Shown: positions 24,115-37,440 of the stretch, one piece after another
Numbering within the stretch: the first letter of the stretch is position 1
How the letters are laid out: every line of letters begins with the position of its first letter
DNA from: Liopterus haemorrhoidalis
Lineage: Eukaryota > Arthropoda > Insecta > Coleoptera > Dytiscidae
Reading direction: 5' to 3'
DNA: 64,000 bases
Assembly: GCA_963971575.1 (NCBI GenBank)
Contig: OZ020612.1
Location: forward strand, 35,133,916-35,197,915
The notes under the pieces: generated by a model
Told to the model about the DNA's origin: nothing
Databases searched by the model: none
The model's input: the letters and a program-made list of their open reading frames with translations, nothing else
Translations under genes and position numbers: made by a program

Positions 24115-24335
24115 AGCGCACAAATTATTGATGTTGCATCTAATACGCGTCTATGGCGATAAGCACCGAACTCACCTGATTGCACCTTATTATCATCTTT
24201 TTAGATGACTGAAAATGGGAACAAATTTCACTAATAAAGATCGAATTCGAGAACTATTTTACGCAAAAGGAATGGAAGAGCTCTCTGATAGATGGCGACA
24301 TGCCATTACCGGGATTAACATTAAATTTGAAAGCT
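24115..24335 (+). pseudogene. Mariner C-terminal fragment
   Basis: Frameshifted reading gives NSPDCTLLSSF (like NSPDLAPSDYHLF) and FYAKGMEELSDRWRHAI, the C-terminal FY-GIE-L--RW-K motif of mariner transposases. Only the last fifth of the protein remains. Confidence 0.55.
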
Positions 24336-24960
24336 GCTTGATACTATATGATCTATAATAATTTATATTAAAAAACAATAAAAAAAATATACTATAAAAT
24401 ACGGGAAATTCGATTGTCTATGAAAAATTTAATTGATACATTATCCGACCAATAACCAAGAAGGATAAGTCTATTTACTTCAAAATATGTCGCCAACATT
24501 ATGTGTTTACATTTTTCTAGAATACATCGTTGCCTCCCGAATATTAACAAATATACACGTCTAACAATCGTTACGTATTGCCGAAATATTCTTCTTTACA
24601 TGGTTGTTTACATTTGATCATGCTAAGAATTTATTTTATTGTGATTTTTAGGGATTTATTAAACATAAATACATCATAATGGTATGCACTATATGAAAGA
24701 AAGTGGTATGTCGCTTCATTGGTAAGGTAAAGGTTATTTTATTGAGGTTATTGTTTATTTTCCGTCTGCAATCTCCTTGCGCTCCTAGATTACCATTGGT
24801 GCCACTTTTTATTTGGTTTTATGTATGGTTGCTGTGTCCATTTTGGATATTAGTTTAAGGAAACACCCTATATATTTTTACATAATTTGAAAGGAACATA
24901 TATAAGGCATACAACCATGCTACGCAACAAATCATTTTGATGTAAAATAAAAGCTTAAAT

Positions 24961-25173
<213 letters not shown>

Positions 25174-25254
25174 TGCATTAAGAAGGTTACAATTAAAAAA
25201 AAAACAATAAAACATTGAAATAGTGTAAATTTTAATGTTACTTTGATGTTTGAA

Positions 25255-25905
25255 TGACAAAAAAAAAATCAGCTGTGGCCACCACAGGACCGACCACCAT
25301 CACAAAGTACTTGTATAAAATGCATTCTAGCAGCAGGGTAGAAATAATTTGACCAAATATTTTCTAACAGATATATTATTTATCATGATCATAGAAACGT
25401 TACATATAAGTATGAAAAAATAGATACTTGAAAAAAATTTCGAAAATTTTTTGAATAATTTTTCGTTTTATCAATAAATGTCTGAAATAAAAGTTGTTAG
25501 TTATTGCTTTTATAACAACTTTTGTTACATATTTTTTTTCAAAATATTTTTCTGTTATGAAATATTCGCAAAAATCTTAAAATCGATACGAGTAAACTCC
25601 AATTTTTAATCAACTGATTTTTACTAAAAGTTGATCAACTCGTGCCATTGATGTCAAAAGCTTAAATGCCAAAAGCTTAAATATGACGTTTCATAAAAAT
25701 CCTTTTAGCCGAATTTGCTCTGCACTTGTATATAGACCAACAGACAGATAGACAAACGGGCGGACGGACAGAGAGACAGACCGACAGACATCATGCTAAA
25801 AATAGTCAAAATGTTATGTAGGGACCTCAATTCGTGGAGATCCATCGAAATCTCGAAATGTTAAAATCGGTATGATCACAATACCTCCCTTATATATGTT
25901 GGCGG
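25255..25905 (+). repeat. Dispersed repeat, long copy
   Basis: TCAGCTGTGGCCACCACAGG and the following 30 bases recur at 59655. ATAAATG/AAAATGTC-(T)-AAATAAAAGTTGT recurs later in both, so the 59.6-kb copy has an internal deletion. The long copy also has a CAGACAGATAGAC/GACAGAGAGAC stretch and ends near TATATGTTGGCGGTCGG, the type of end seen on unclassified insect transposons. Confidence 0.6.
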
Positions 25906-25909
25906 TCGG

Positions 25910-28090
25910 TAAAAAACAATTAACAATTACACAATTTACTTACATCACTATGTATATTAAAACACAAGTTTCATAACAAGTGCGGCAAATAGCCATATGT
26001 AACGAGTTTTTATACTATTTATTCTGTTGCTTTTTCATGCCTTTTACAATAATAAATTTGCATAATATGATCAAGCATCATCCCCGATTAAAGACTCTGG
26101 TATGTGAATGTAGCGGTGGACGGTCTGCTTTTAGTGTTTTATATTTTTCAAGGTAATTATCAATTATGTTTTGAAAAATTTGCAGGTTATTGTACAAATT
26201 TTACCAATTTTATGAAATAAGTTGTTTAGAGTCTTAATGAAACTCATTATAAGACTCAATTCAATGTCAAAATGACTCCCTTATGAATGCAAAATAGAAA
26301 AACTTATTTGATAATTTGTATTATTATTTTTATTATCTATTTAAATACGTAGAATACTTTATTTATTATTTTCATTTATTTATTAATTATTTCAGAGTTT
26401 AATTTGCATCAAAATTTAATTTTTGTGGCATTGTTGTGTATCTAATTTGTGTGCCTTTCAAATTAAGTAAAAATATATAAGGTGTTCCATTTAAACTTTT
26501 CATAGATAATCGAATATCTTTCATATATAATAGGTAGTATATATATTTTTTTTTTTTCTAAATTGTAGGTCAAATTTAACGTTATACCCTATATTCAATA
26601 ATAAAATGTTGTGTATTGGGTAATGTAACTTCAAACATCATATAAGAGAATAAGCTTTTTTTTATTTTTATCTAAACAATGTAAAATATAAAGATAATAT
26701 AAGAAAACCCAATATATAATAATTTCCAGAGAGGGATTGCAACATTTATTTACTTGTGAAATAGCCTCTTTAAATTTTTTCCTAAATAGTAACGCACCAA
26801 AGATAGTTATCTTAATTAACAGAGCCTTAGGAAGAAACGGATATTCGCAATTTTAATCAATTTTGATTCAATTTACAAAGACAAATGAACGTGGGAAAGC
26901 AGTTGACCAAGTATGTTTTATTTTGACGAAATAGAAATCTGCTGCATTTGATTAATTAAGTAAAATTAGGGCATTTTATTCAAAAGTGTAACACTTGCAA
27001 AATTTGGAATAAATTACTTTCTTCTAGATCCTGTACGGCAAGAACTAGTATTTTTGTTTTATTTTCTAATAGAAAGGACAAAAACTAAACATATGTGGCG
27101 AATGAATTTGTTATAGGTCGTGTTTATTTTCGTAAGATTACTCTAACAAATGTCATTATAAAATATTATGTAATGCTTAGATTTATTACTTTTCCGGAAA
27201 ATTTTCTCTTATTTGAACTTATTTTGTAATGTAGGAGTAAAAATTAAATGTCACTCTTATTAGTAAAGCAGTGTTTCTCAAAATTTTGTCAACTGTGGGT
27301 CATATTAAGAATTAAACAGGTAGTAATTAAATAATCGTATATTATGTATTTAACTTCGCTGTAATAACTAGAGAGCGGCCAACCTAGGTGTTAATACGTT
27401 TAAATTTCACACCATGTCCTTTCGAACGTTGACTATTATCATTTCAATCAGCTATTTTGTTTTTTAAAAAAATAAGTTGTTTTTATTGAAGCAAATGCAT
27501 CATGATTTTGTAATATGCAGTTATCATAAGCAATGGCTGATATTATGGACAGTCATATTCAGTACGGTGATCGTTATTTGAATAAAAGGGTCAACTCCTG
27601 CTTATGTCAAATAATTTTGTAAAAATATTTATACAAATTACAGGTTCTGCTTAGTGTCTTTCTGTGTATGCTAAAAATGGACCTAATACTGACCATATTA
27701 CTCCTGAATGTACATAGATTGAAAACATGGTCATGAAACCTGCTAACAGAAGGCCTACAATGAATGCATAGCATTCGAAATGTATTTAACTGAATAAATG
27801 TTTATCGAAAAAATGTGCTGTTTATTTCTACCATTTATAAAACTTTCACGTTTAACAATTAACCACATCATTTTCTTGAAATTATCAGCGACAACATAGG
27901 TTTTGTCAGCGGCAAAGTTGGTAGACGAATTATATGCTAGTCAGAATTGAAATAATTTTTAAAATTTGTTCTGAATTATTTTAACCCATTAGGATTACCT
28001 CTTCACGCTCTTTGATAGTAAGTGCATCAATAAGGTTGTTGAAGAACATAAACCCGGCAAAATTATGTAATGAAACACGCTTACAGGTGA
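25910..28090. other. AT-rich part of the Lac2 intron
   Basis: A hAT-like left end (CAGTGTTTCTCAAAATTTTG at 27269) is the only recognisable piece. No paired right end was found. Confidence 0.4.
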
Positions 28091-28099
28091 ACAGTTTAA

Positions 28100-28400
28100 G
28101 AGACTATGTAGTAGAAGAAACCATTAAAAATGGTTCCGGTGCAGGCAAAAAGGTGTATTTTATAAATTGACTACAGCACGTATAGAGAAGGCAACTGAAG
28201 CGTTTGTAAAAAAAATATATACTTTTTACAAACAGAAGACTCATTGTACAATTACGTAACTGAATGGTAAAATGCTATATAAAATATTTTCCATTCTGCT
28301 CTATGGCATGGAAACATTGTTTAAAATAATGTAAAGCAGTAGGAAGCCTTCAGATGTACAGAAGACAAAATGATCGTCAATGTTTCAAAAGATATGGTGT
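28100..28400 (+). pseudogene. Possible LINE remnant
   Basis: Frame-shifted reading of 28270-28370 gives MLYKIFSILLYGMETLFK, resembling the S-LLYG-E-W block after the RT domain of insect LINEs. The rest is decayed. Confidence 0.4.
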
Positions 28401-28630
28401 GAATAAAGATACATAAGCTTATTTTCGTTTACATAAGCGTGGTATTATTAATGCTATTTGGTATCCGAAGTTGTTAAATATATATGCTTATATGACAATT
28501 AAATATAAATAAACTTAAAATAAAGTATATTTTGTTCTAATCAATGAAAAGAAGTAGTTTCTTGAGAAAAACTTGCTTGTTTTGATGCCGAATATTTCTT
28601 AATTATCATCCGAAATTTGTCTAAACCTAC

Positions 28631-28915
28631 CTGAAAGTATTTCCTTGTTGGATAGGACACTGTGTGACAAAAGCGACACCATCATAGTATTGTGATCCTT
28701 TCTGCCAGATTCCGTGCCAATGGATAGTAACTTCCATACCTTCCATGTGATTCTCCACATCAATAACAACCTTATCATTTTCACAAACTTGAATACTGGG
28801 TCCGGGAATCATACGGTTAGCGGTGAGGATTCCTCTTTCTACACCATCAGCAAGTACGCATTGGCAGTGGGACCACACTGTGTTTGTGGCATTTGGTGTA
28901 CATACTTGACAGGCA
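28631..28915 (-). CDS. Lac2: Lac2 shared exon: first cupredoxin domain, HWHG motif
   Basis: 285 nt, visible residues about 121-216. It contains CQVCTPNATNTVWSHCQC, the Cys-rich lead-in to the first cupredoxin domain, then IPGPSIQVCENDKVVIDVEN and IHWHGIWQ. The two His of HWH (about residues 185 and 187) are the first copper ligands (type 2/type 3 cluster). The exon ends AG|GTAGGT inside an Arg codon. Acceptor AG is at 28916-28917. In-frame joins hold on both sides. Confidence 0.97.
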
Positions 28916-29235
28916 CTGGAAATATAATACAGTAATTTTAGTATATTTACGCAATTTGTGCTCTAGTTTTACTTTCTTGAATATTTATAAAGGAAGTAGC
29001 ATTTACATATAAAAATTTTGTTAATTCTTGTAATAATAGTTAAGAAATAGTTAAATTTTTAAAACATGCTTCAGTTAACATTAAGTAACTATTAAATTAA
29101 AGAAAAGAAAGAAATTAAAATAAGTATGAATAAGTGCAAAAGAATTTCATTTTCTTTTTATAGCTTCCCTTTTTTGACTAAAACTATCAATGGCAACGGT
29201 TTTGAATTAAATTCATGTTGTTTGATACTCTTAAT

Positions 29236-29501
29236 CAGGAGTTGGCAACCTTTATTATGTGCAAACCGCATTCAGTAAATAATATTTTTGGCGGACCATA
29301 ATTTCTTTTGTAATTTGTATTTTTTTACGATATTAATTTCTTGCTTGGCCGGTGGCGTAATTTCGCCTAGTGCGTAAGATGCCTAAATCAGCGCGGCAGT
29401 AATGTGTTGAGTAAACATTATATTTTTTTATAGGCGGGCCGCACAAAATCGTTCGGCAGACCACATGTCCCATGGGCCGCCGATTCATTCGGTCACCCCT
29501 G
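29236..29501. mobile_element. Old hAT-type MITE
   Basis: Left end CAGGAGTTGGCAACC. Right end inverted reads CAGGGGTGACCGAATGAATC, followed inward by GGCGGCCCATGGGAC. Flanking octamers CTCTTAAT and TTCGGAAT agree at 5 of 8 positions, consistent with an old insertion. Confidence 0.55.
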
Positions 29502-30623
29502 TTCGGAATGATTGGTTTACTTACAGCAAACAAGCGAGACGGAATTTAAGAGAACAGCGAATTGATGTGTGTAAACAGTAAAAGAAAATAAACGTATTCG
29601 TTTTCCTTCGTCCGGTTTCATCCGGTACCGGTATATAAAAGAAAATTCGGATTATTTCGGATTCGGCAGAAACACATTTAAAATTTCAGTGAATTCGCTT
29701 GAAAACACGGAGATATTTATAGTGTTTTATGTCGGATGCACACCAAACTGACAAAATGACACCCAATAAAACAGAAACACAACAAAAAGATTAGTTTTTA
29801 AAAACAAAACAAAAAGAAAACTCCAGATTTTCAAGAAACAAAATAGCAACGAAATGTCAACAAATGTTTCTGTTTATATTTTGTTCGCCCTTCCACGCCT
29901 AGTTTATTTTTATTTCTCTACATTTATTGTTCTGTATGAAAACAAAAGGAAATGATTTTCTCATCATGGCTGCTGGTTTTATATTTCTTCAAATTCGTCA
30001 CTAAAATAATTAATGAAAGGCATTTTTGGGTAACGTCGACCTTATGTAAAAAAATATGACATTGAAAATTTATTAGCTGATTTATATAAAGACGAAATTG
30101 GATTGAGAGGAGTAATGCGATCTAGTTTCCAAAATTTTTAAAAAATGTTCAGTAAGCAATTGGTTCTGCGATCTATAAAAGATATACATAAATACCATTA
30201 ATGTGAGAGAATCTTTGGCGATAACACTTACTCCTTCCGTTTTTGTTTTTTGTTTTTCAATAAAGAGACTCATTCGACAATTCTCGCCGACAGAGTCGCT
30301 TGCAATGATTCTTTTATCTTCACAGACATTTAACAGGACAACTAAATGTTTCAAAAAGCAGAAACAAATCTAAATTTACACATAAAATTTTAAGAAATAT
30401 TGGCAAAATTTGAATTATTTATTTGATCTCGTTTTGTCGGTTTAGTGTGAATCCGGCATTTGGTTAAAATTTTGTTTAGTTTGGTTTTCTTTTTTCAATT
30501 TTTATCATATTCAGCAAATCAGGAATGTATCAATACTTTTTTTTATTGTGTAAGTTCTAAAGTTATTATTTCATTAAGTTTGTTTGTTTAATAATGAAGT
30601 CATAAATACGAATATAAATATGC

Positions 30624-30668
30624 CCTAGGCGGGATTCAAACCTCGGTGCGCAAAGCAGAGTCTTACTA
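30624..30668 (-). repeat. tRNA-like fragment, possibly SINE-derived
   Basis: On the minus strand, AGTAAGACTCTGCTTTGCGC is followed by box-B-like GAGGTTTGAATCCCG. No second half, tail or acceptor stem is visible, so this is not a tRNA gene. Confidence 0.4.
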
Positions 30669-31695
30669 GGGTCACTTATATGTGTAAATATCTATTTTAT
30701 CATACTTTTATATGCATATATGTATAAGTGAAATGAAGAGATATTCCACTTTTCAGTGTATTTCGATTTTTAGAATCGGGATTCTAGCCTGTGTACATTA
30801 ACTGGGCACTGTTGTATATAAATTTAATATTTTAAATCATTTTTATATTAGAATTGGTAACCGGAAGTCCAATTTTTTTAAAACTTCCTGCAATATCACG
30901 TTCAAGTTCATTTCAAAATGTCATATTATTACTAATTTATATTACATAATTTAAAATTTTGAATAATAAAACGCAGGATATTTCAATACACAATCGCCTT
31001 GAGTTGATTATATTTAAGAAACTTCGAATACAATCAACAGCTGAATAAACATATGAAGGAGCAGAAGGCGGTATGTCAGTAGATAACCGAAACTGACTTT
31101 TGGTGCTATTTATTGGGCGACAATTAAAGTTCTGAATATAGGTGAAAATATATTCGAATTTGAAGTTTTCTTATTCCGAGGAATAGGCAGATAAAAATGA
31201 AGTGCTATCGCAGATCACGTAAAATATTCAGTATAAAAGATTTATTTCATTTTTAGTATTTTGTAAAACAGTTAGTGGTTGGTATAGTGTATTATGTGTA
31301 TTGTTTAAAATAGGATGGAGATTGATAATAGTTGTAGATCTGAGAAGCGAACCAATCTTTATTTAAATCATGAACTACCTATTTTAGACCATATTTCCAG
31401 AAAAACAATATATTATTAAAAAAAGTGTGCGCATCGCACACAGATTTGTTTTCTGGGAACTGTATCAGTGGAATAACTATGAGCCCGTTATGCCAGCAAC
31501 CGCAGGGATGGACATGCCATTCAGGCACAAACCTATAAATAACTTTTTTTTTCAATTTAATAATTAAATATTATTCTGTGTATTTCTTTTCTAATAAGTT
31601 TTCTTATTTCTATTGATCATTAACTATATTGATTATTAACTATATTTTAGCACCAATTGTTGAGATAAATGTCCGTGAATATACATGCAAAGGAG

Positions 31696-31958
31696 CAGAG
31701 CCGCAGCAAGGGGGGGGGGGCGGAGGGGGCGACCGCCCCTGGCGAACTAAGGAAAAGGGCGCTGACAGGCTTGCTAAGAGGCGCCATTGCGAAGGTGAGG
31801 ACCTGTTTTTTTTTGCTCTTCACTTGGATTTTGGGAGGTAAGGACTTTTTTTTGTGCTCATTATTTAAATTTTGAGAGGTAAAAACCTTGTTTTTATTTA
31901 CCGAGGGCGCCAAAACACGGCTCTGCCCCTAGCGCAAGTTTTCCTTACTGCGGCTCTG
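31696..31958. mobile_element. hAT-type MITE with exact 8-bp target duplication
   Basis: Ends CAGAGCCGCAGCAAGG and, inverted, CAGAGCCGCAGTAAGG. CAAAGGAG flanks both sides (31688-31695 and 31959-31966). A run of ten G lies near the left end. Inside is a reiterated unit (TTTTTTTTGCTC..CACTTG.ATTTTGGGAGGTAAGGAC) also found at 37490-37625 and 63490-63590. It sits in the Lac2 intron, about 100 bp from the 32058 exon donor. Confidence 0.9.
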
Positions 31959-32057
31959 CAAAGGAGGAACAAGTTGATGACCATTTCATTTAAAGTTTAA
32001 GACGTGTGACAAACTGCGTTACTAAAATAAATTATAGAAAATAGATAAAATACTTAC

Positions 32058-32421
32058 GCTCCTAATACAGTATAATATTCTAACGTAAAGTGGTAATAAC
32101 AAATTTTTGGTGGTTCGCCCTCTCTGCATGCTCTGGCACATTCATCAGGTGAAGACAGACTAGGATTGCGTCTCAATTCCGCTGTGGCACTTGTTCTGTA
32201 GTCCAAGTGTTTGTGGGGAGTAGTGGCAGGGCCAGCCTTGCCAGCTCCTCGCAATGGGCCCCTGGTCTTAGGACCGAAATTACCTGCAGACCCCAAGCTT
32301 CCAAGAGCGGGGTGCGATTGAACAACACCGTGTGTTGAACTGTAGAAGTCTGGTGTGTCTGCTAGGTCTGGGGCGTTTAGGTTTGTTTGCCACCATGATG
32401 CTGAGGTAGATTGGTCAGAAA
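32058..32421 (-). CDS. Lac2: Lac2 shared exon: Cys-rich N-terminal region
   Basis: First coding exon visible, 364 nt. It enters with two bases of a split codon and leaves with two (GC|GTAAGT). It encodes residues 1-120 of the visible protein: a Ser/Gly/Pro-rich low-complexity stretch (SASWWQTNLNAPD...), then the Lac2 motif PDECARACREGEPPKICYYH typical of insect laccase N-termini, ending YYTVLGA. The acceptor is at 32422-32423, after a short pyrimidine stretch. A long (TTTA)n array on the minus strand starts about 30 nt upstream of the acceptor. The signal peptide is not in this exon. Confidence 0.95.
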
Positions 32422-32453
32422 CTGGAACAATAAAAAAATAAATAAATTAATAA

Positions 32454-32672
<219 letters not shown>

Positions 32673-33189
32673 ATTACTTAAGTCTGCGAAAATTTACTTG
32701 CTGATAACCTTTAAAATGAGCATATGATTCAATCGAAAAAAAAATCAAAATCCAATGTTTTTAAAAATAAAAATATATTTTTAAGTCTCCCTGTCTTTGG
32801 TGGAAGCGGTGCATATACAAAAACATACATACGTTTATGTGAATATACGTTTATATAAAAAAAAAACGGAGGTTCGTTGGTACGGGTAGTTCAAATACAT
32901 TATAGATAATTGTGTGAAATAGATATATATTTGCTTAACAGCTCTCAATCCATCGATCGGCATCAGGATTCTCGACGATTATAGACAACTAGCCAGCAAT
33001 TTTTTGTGTATATATAAGAACAATGGACTGACTTACTTTATTAAAAAAATTAAATAGATGCATGTAAACGATGGAATGAAAAATTAAATTTATTTTTGGA
33101 TCAATATGTCAATCATATTTTAATCATTTTGCATATTATGACATAAGTGCGGTAAGTGAGCCAAAATCTTCTCTAGCTTTTTAGGCTTT

Positions 33190-33235
33190 TGTAGGTATAG
33201 CCAAGAAACCCTTATACCGTCATTCATATATCTGT
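33190..33235. repeat. Dispersed repeat, copy 1 (copy 2 at 58682-58726)
   Basis: GTAG-TATA-CCAAGAA-CCCTTATACCGTCATTCATAT is shared almost base for base with 58688-58726. The parent element is not identified. Confidence 0.6.
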
Positions 33236-33936
33236 ATGTATAATAGAAATTGTGACCAATCTGCTGGATTTAAAGAGTTTAAATTTGGCATCTATATTCC
33301 AATTTGAACCCGTATACAGAAAAATACTGTGAAAAATATATATGCGTATGTTAAGTTAGGTTAGTTTTTAATTTTAAGTGGGATAACAAATAAAAGCTCT
33401 TGATGTGTAAATTAACAAATAAAAATGAATTTAAAACAAAATATTTAGACGCGATTTAAACCAAAAATGTGCCAAAAATCTTTTGTCTCTCACTCTATAA
33501 ACTAGAGGGGCAGGTCTAAAAATCTGAAAAAAATCTTAATCTTACATATTAATGTGAACCGAAGTAATTGAACAGGAATTCCATATTGTTTTTTTGAAAA
33601 ATATGTTTTTTTGTTTCCTCAAAAAAAAAAAATAGTTATTTAAAATATATATATATCTTAACGTAGATTAAGCAATGACAAGTAATTTTTGATCAGATAA
33701 CTATATATATATATATATTAAAATATCCAGAGCAAAGTACAACCAGTTCACGAAAACTTTAAAAATATGTAGATAATAATAATTTTTTAAAAATAATTTA
33801 CGACTAATAGAAATTTTATATAAAAATAAGCATTTTTACAAATATTACTTTTCTAATAATTTTTACACTGTCTTGCGTGAATAAATATTTTGCGGGTTCA
33901 TAGAAAGTTTTGGGTCTAAAAACACTGATGTAGTCC

Positions 33937-34024
33937 AAAAAAAGTATAACTACTATACTGGAATCTAACAGTGCTACCTTCCCTACAATACCTTGCAAGT
34001 TTCAACTTGTTTCGGTTAGCCAGT
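33937..34024. repeat. 88-bp direct repeat, copy 1
   Basis: Nearly identical to 36104-36191 (differences at one internal C/T and the A-run edge). It starts with an A-run and includes GGAATCTAACAGTGCTACCT and ends GGTTAGCCAGT. Confidence 0.9.
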
Positions 34025-35239
34025 TAAATGAAAACTCTGAAAACTTGCTGTGAGACTATTAGAGTTAAAACTATGATAAAAAAAAATGTTGTCCAGACAT
34101 CCAGCATTCACACTTCACAGCACTTTTTCTGCTACATTTAGTATGAGTTAAAATGACTTGCAACTTTATGGATAGGTAAACTTTACCTGATTTAAATAAG
34201 ATTATGAAACCAAGTCAATAACCAGTGAAACTGTAAAAATTTGCGGAAAACCGCAAATGAAAGTTCTAATTAATTGGAATATCTAAAAATTAATTGAATA
34301 CAAATGCATTTTCTTCAGTGTTACATACTGCAACATTTGACATAATTTTAACGTTTAGTACTTTTTAATTGGTCTTAACGACACAAAAGGGATATGGTTG
34401 TGAAAACGACATTGTTACTTGACATAAAACTGACATAACGTAATAATAATAATAAAAAAAAACATTTTTTCTTTAGGCGAAACTCCTCTTGAGACATATT
34501 GCAGCTGTAATTCATTGTTAATTTGAAGTGTGTGAGGATAAAGAGATAAGTAGAAAAAAGTTTGAATGTACATATGTCCTAAGTATTGGCTAATGAGAAT
34601 TTTTTGATAATTTTAAATTATGCAAACTATGACAGCTCTCATCATAATTAAAATAATTAATAGAAGATAAAAACCTTATTAGAATTGCTAAATAATACAT
34701 AATTTAAAATTAGGTTGTTCAATATGTTTATATCATTGTTTTATTAAGGTATCATTTGCCTCAACAGGAATTACCTGTCACGTGTAAAGCGGAGTTGGCG
34801 AACCGATACTGTAATGTATCGCGAAAGTTAACACGCCGTGCAACGTTTTTGTCTACTTTGGACGGAATGAGGTACATAAGCTGAGAATTTTGAGGCCTAC
34901 AGCGCGCGCATCTTGCGCCTGTTTTGTGATTTGCACTCGAGTTTTAAGATTAGGTTAGTTTGGGTTATATTAGGTAACAATAGATTAATATTCAGCTGTG
35001 GCGGACATAACAAAGAACATCCTAGATTTATAAGGAGGATAAAATATTTTGAAAATAAATTTGAAATTTTGTATTTCTTCCCAATCTTTGTAAAACATTT
35101 TCTTAGTCATAATGTCATTAAGAGAGTTTCAGGTCTACAAAAACATCTCCGGCATCTCCTCTACGAGTTAATTTGAGGAAATATTTAATCTGTATTTGAC
35201 CATTTCTATATTCGATTGTAACAGGCGATGAGTAATGGT

Positions 35240-35710
35240 CAATTTCCTTATATGAATATGAAGCAGCGAAAAGGGTGGATGGACAAAATTCTGCAACCAA
35301 GTTCACGCGTCAAACAGAATCGCCACCCTCGCAAGGAAATTGAATCCACTGGTAGCTACTTGATAGAAACCAGACGAGCACAGCTGTCGTCTCCTGCCAA
35401 CAATTTTGGGTCTTGGTGGAACACAAAAAAAAAAGCGTTCGTCAAAAAGTCTAAATCGCCGATTTGAGATGAACACTCGACCCTTCGTCGCAAATCTCCA
35501 TGTCCATTCAGGAGCTAGGTTTTGAGGTTCTTCAGCATCCGCCGCACTCTTTTGATTATCTTCTTTTATGTTCACTTTCGAATGCTCTTCGTGGAGATGA
35601 TTAAATGATGATAAAGTGCTGTGGAACTGGGTCAAATATTGTTTTGCTTCACAGACACCGACGTGGAATCGAGAAATTTTCGGATTGATGGGAGAAATTA
35701 ATGATTAATG
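35240..35710 (+). pseudogene. Mariner transposase C-terminal remnant
   Basis: Near 35505 the plus strand reads IQELGFEVLQHPPHSFDYLL then CSLSNALRGD, corresponding to the 'LGWEVLPHPPYSPDLAPSDYHLFRSL' block of rosa-type mariners with a small deletion at the catalytic Asp. Upstream sequence is decayed. The overlapping minus ORFs (35118-35306, 35303-35635) are shadows. Confidence 0.6.
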
Positions 35711-36103
35711 AAGGGTAATATATAACGTTTTGATTGCAATTGAAAATTGTAGAACAAATTAAACATATTTTATACTTGCAACGGCACGGACTTATTGGAC
35801 GAATTAATAAAATAATAATTAATCAATGGTAGTAGATGGCGACTTTTATTTTAATATAGGTACGAGATGTGATCAAAAATACTGTGAACTCCAGGGAAGC
35901 CGCGTGGGTGCCATCAGCCCGTGTGCATACATTCATAACATACCTGTGTGCAAACTTTTATAAGAACGCCCTCTACTAATAGGATTATACTATTATCAAC
36001 CAAAAATGCCGTCTCTATGACCAGCCGCTCGTGTGCGGTGCCCACCCTGAACACCTGCACGCGGTGGCCTTGGTGTATACCACCACAGATCGTTGTTCAG
36101 TAA

Positions 36104-36191
36104 AAAAAAAGTATAACTACTATACTGGAATCTAACAGTGCTACCTTCCCTACAATACCTTGCAAGTTTCAACTTGTTTTGGTTAGCCAGT
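36104..36191. repeat. 88-bp direct repeat, copy 2
   Basis: Second copy of 33937-34024, 2167 bp away in the same orientation, directly after an A9 run. Confidence 0.9.
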
Positions 36192-37084
36192 CAACATTGA
36201 GGTATTGTTTTGTAAACACTTGTTTTTCGTGTCCTAAGAAAGAAGCATGAACAGCGCATCAACATGAAGTTTCGTTTTAAACTTCAGAAAGACAAACTTC
36301 GTTTTAAAACTGAAATTAAACTCATGAACTGTTTGTGCCTGTTTATGGTGATACTGCAGTGATCGTTAAGACAGTTTACAAGCTAAAGAAGCGGCATATA
36401 TATTTTTAAATTGAGTGGGTTATCCAAGGAAAGCTTTTGAAGCGTAGACGAAATGGAAAATAAATTTTAAAAAGCTTTAAAGCGATTATTCTCAAATATA
36501 TTTCCAAAAAATGTGTGGGCCATGAAAATATTATCAATCCTTAAATGTGGTAGGAAATAGAAAACGTTGAGAATTATTGTACTATTTAATAATAAATTCT
36601 AACAGATATTTATGGGTAAGTGTAAAGTATATGAGACGGTGTTACGCAACGATACATTTCTTCTATTTCTAAGTCTAAGATATTTTATGGTCAGACAGAA
36701 TAACACGTGGTCGGGAGTAGAAAGTGTCGTGTATGATTACTTTGGCCGGGGCCGGGGCACTGTGTGCCAACCCAACTGTTGCATGACATGGGAATGGGAA
36801 TGGTCTGTCAAGGATATCGCACGGTATATCGCGACATTCATTTTCAAACCATCATTTGATGAGTAATAATAATATCAGTTATTAGAAACCAACTATTTCG
36901 ATGCCAATAACAGTTTTTGCGATATTGTTTATTTTTAATAAAGCATGAAAATCAGTTACATAATTGTGTGTTTAATACAATTACAAGGTATTGAGATAAA
37001 ATTATATTTTATACTGTCAAATACGACCTTTGGAAGGACATTTTTTATTAAAAATGTGCAAATAAATCTATTATGCGTAAGAAT

Positions 37085-37338
37085 AATGGTTGTTTGAAGA
37101 GAGACAAACTGAAAGTAAGACAGATATAGATCAAAAGAAAGAGAAACAAACAGAATAACAGACTGAAAGAAATATAAAGGCAGATTGATAGTAGGAATAG
37201 GAGACATTTGGAGAGTCAGAGAAAGCTAGACAGACAAAAAAACGATAAAGACAGAAAGTCATAAGACAGAACTAGAGACTAGTCGATTTAGAAATTAGAA
37301 CATAGATATAGAAAATACAGACATAAGGACATACAAGG

Positions 37339-37371
<33 letters not shown>

Positions 37372-37440
37372 AGGACAGACAGAAATGTATAGAATGAGTT
37401 AGATAGACATTGAAAGAGAGAGATATATTGATACAAATAC
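37085..37440. repeat. GACA/GATA-type purine-rich array, left part
   Basis: Degenerate AGAC, GACA and AGATA repeats with a (TA)n core at about 37346-37370. No coding sense. Confidence 0.85.

Noticed and set aside
34150..34215. Minus-strand GFIILFKS-like peptide before a GTAAAG donor, considered as the Lac2 signal-peptide exon
   Set aside because: Correct phase, but an in-frame TGA lies just upstream and no ATG is available.
34955..34980. TTAGGTTAG-like motifs, possible telomeric repeat
   Set aside because: Only one or two imperfect units; no array.
35118..35635. Minus-strand ORFs of 62 and 110 residues
   Set aside because: The plus strand of the same region reads as a decayed mariner C-terminus, so these are shadows.
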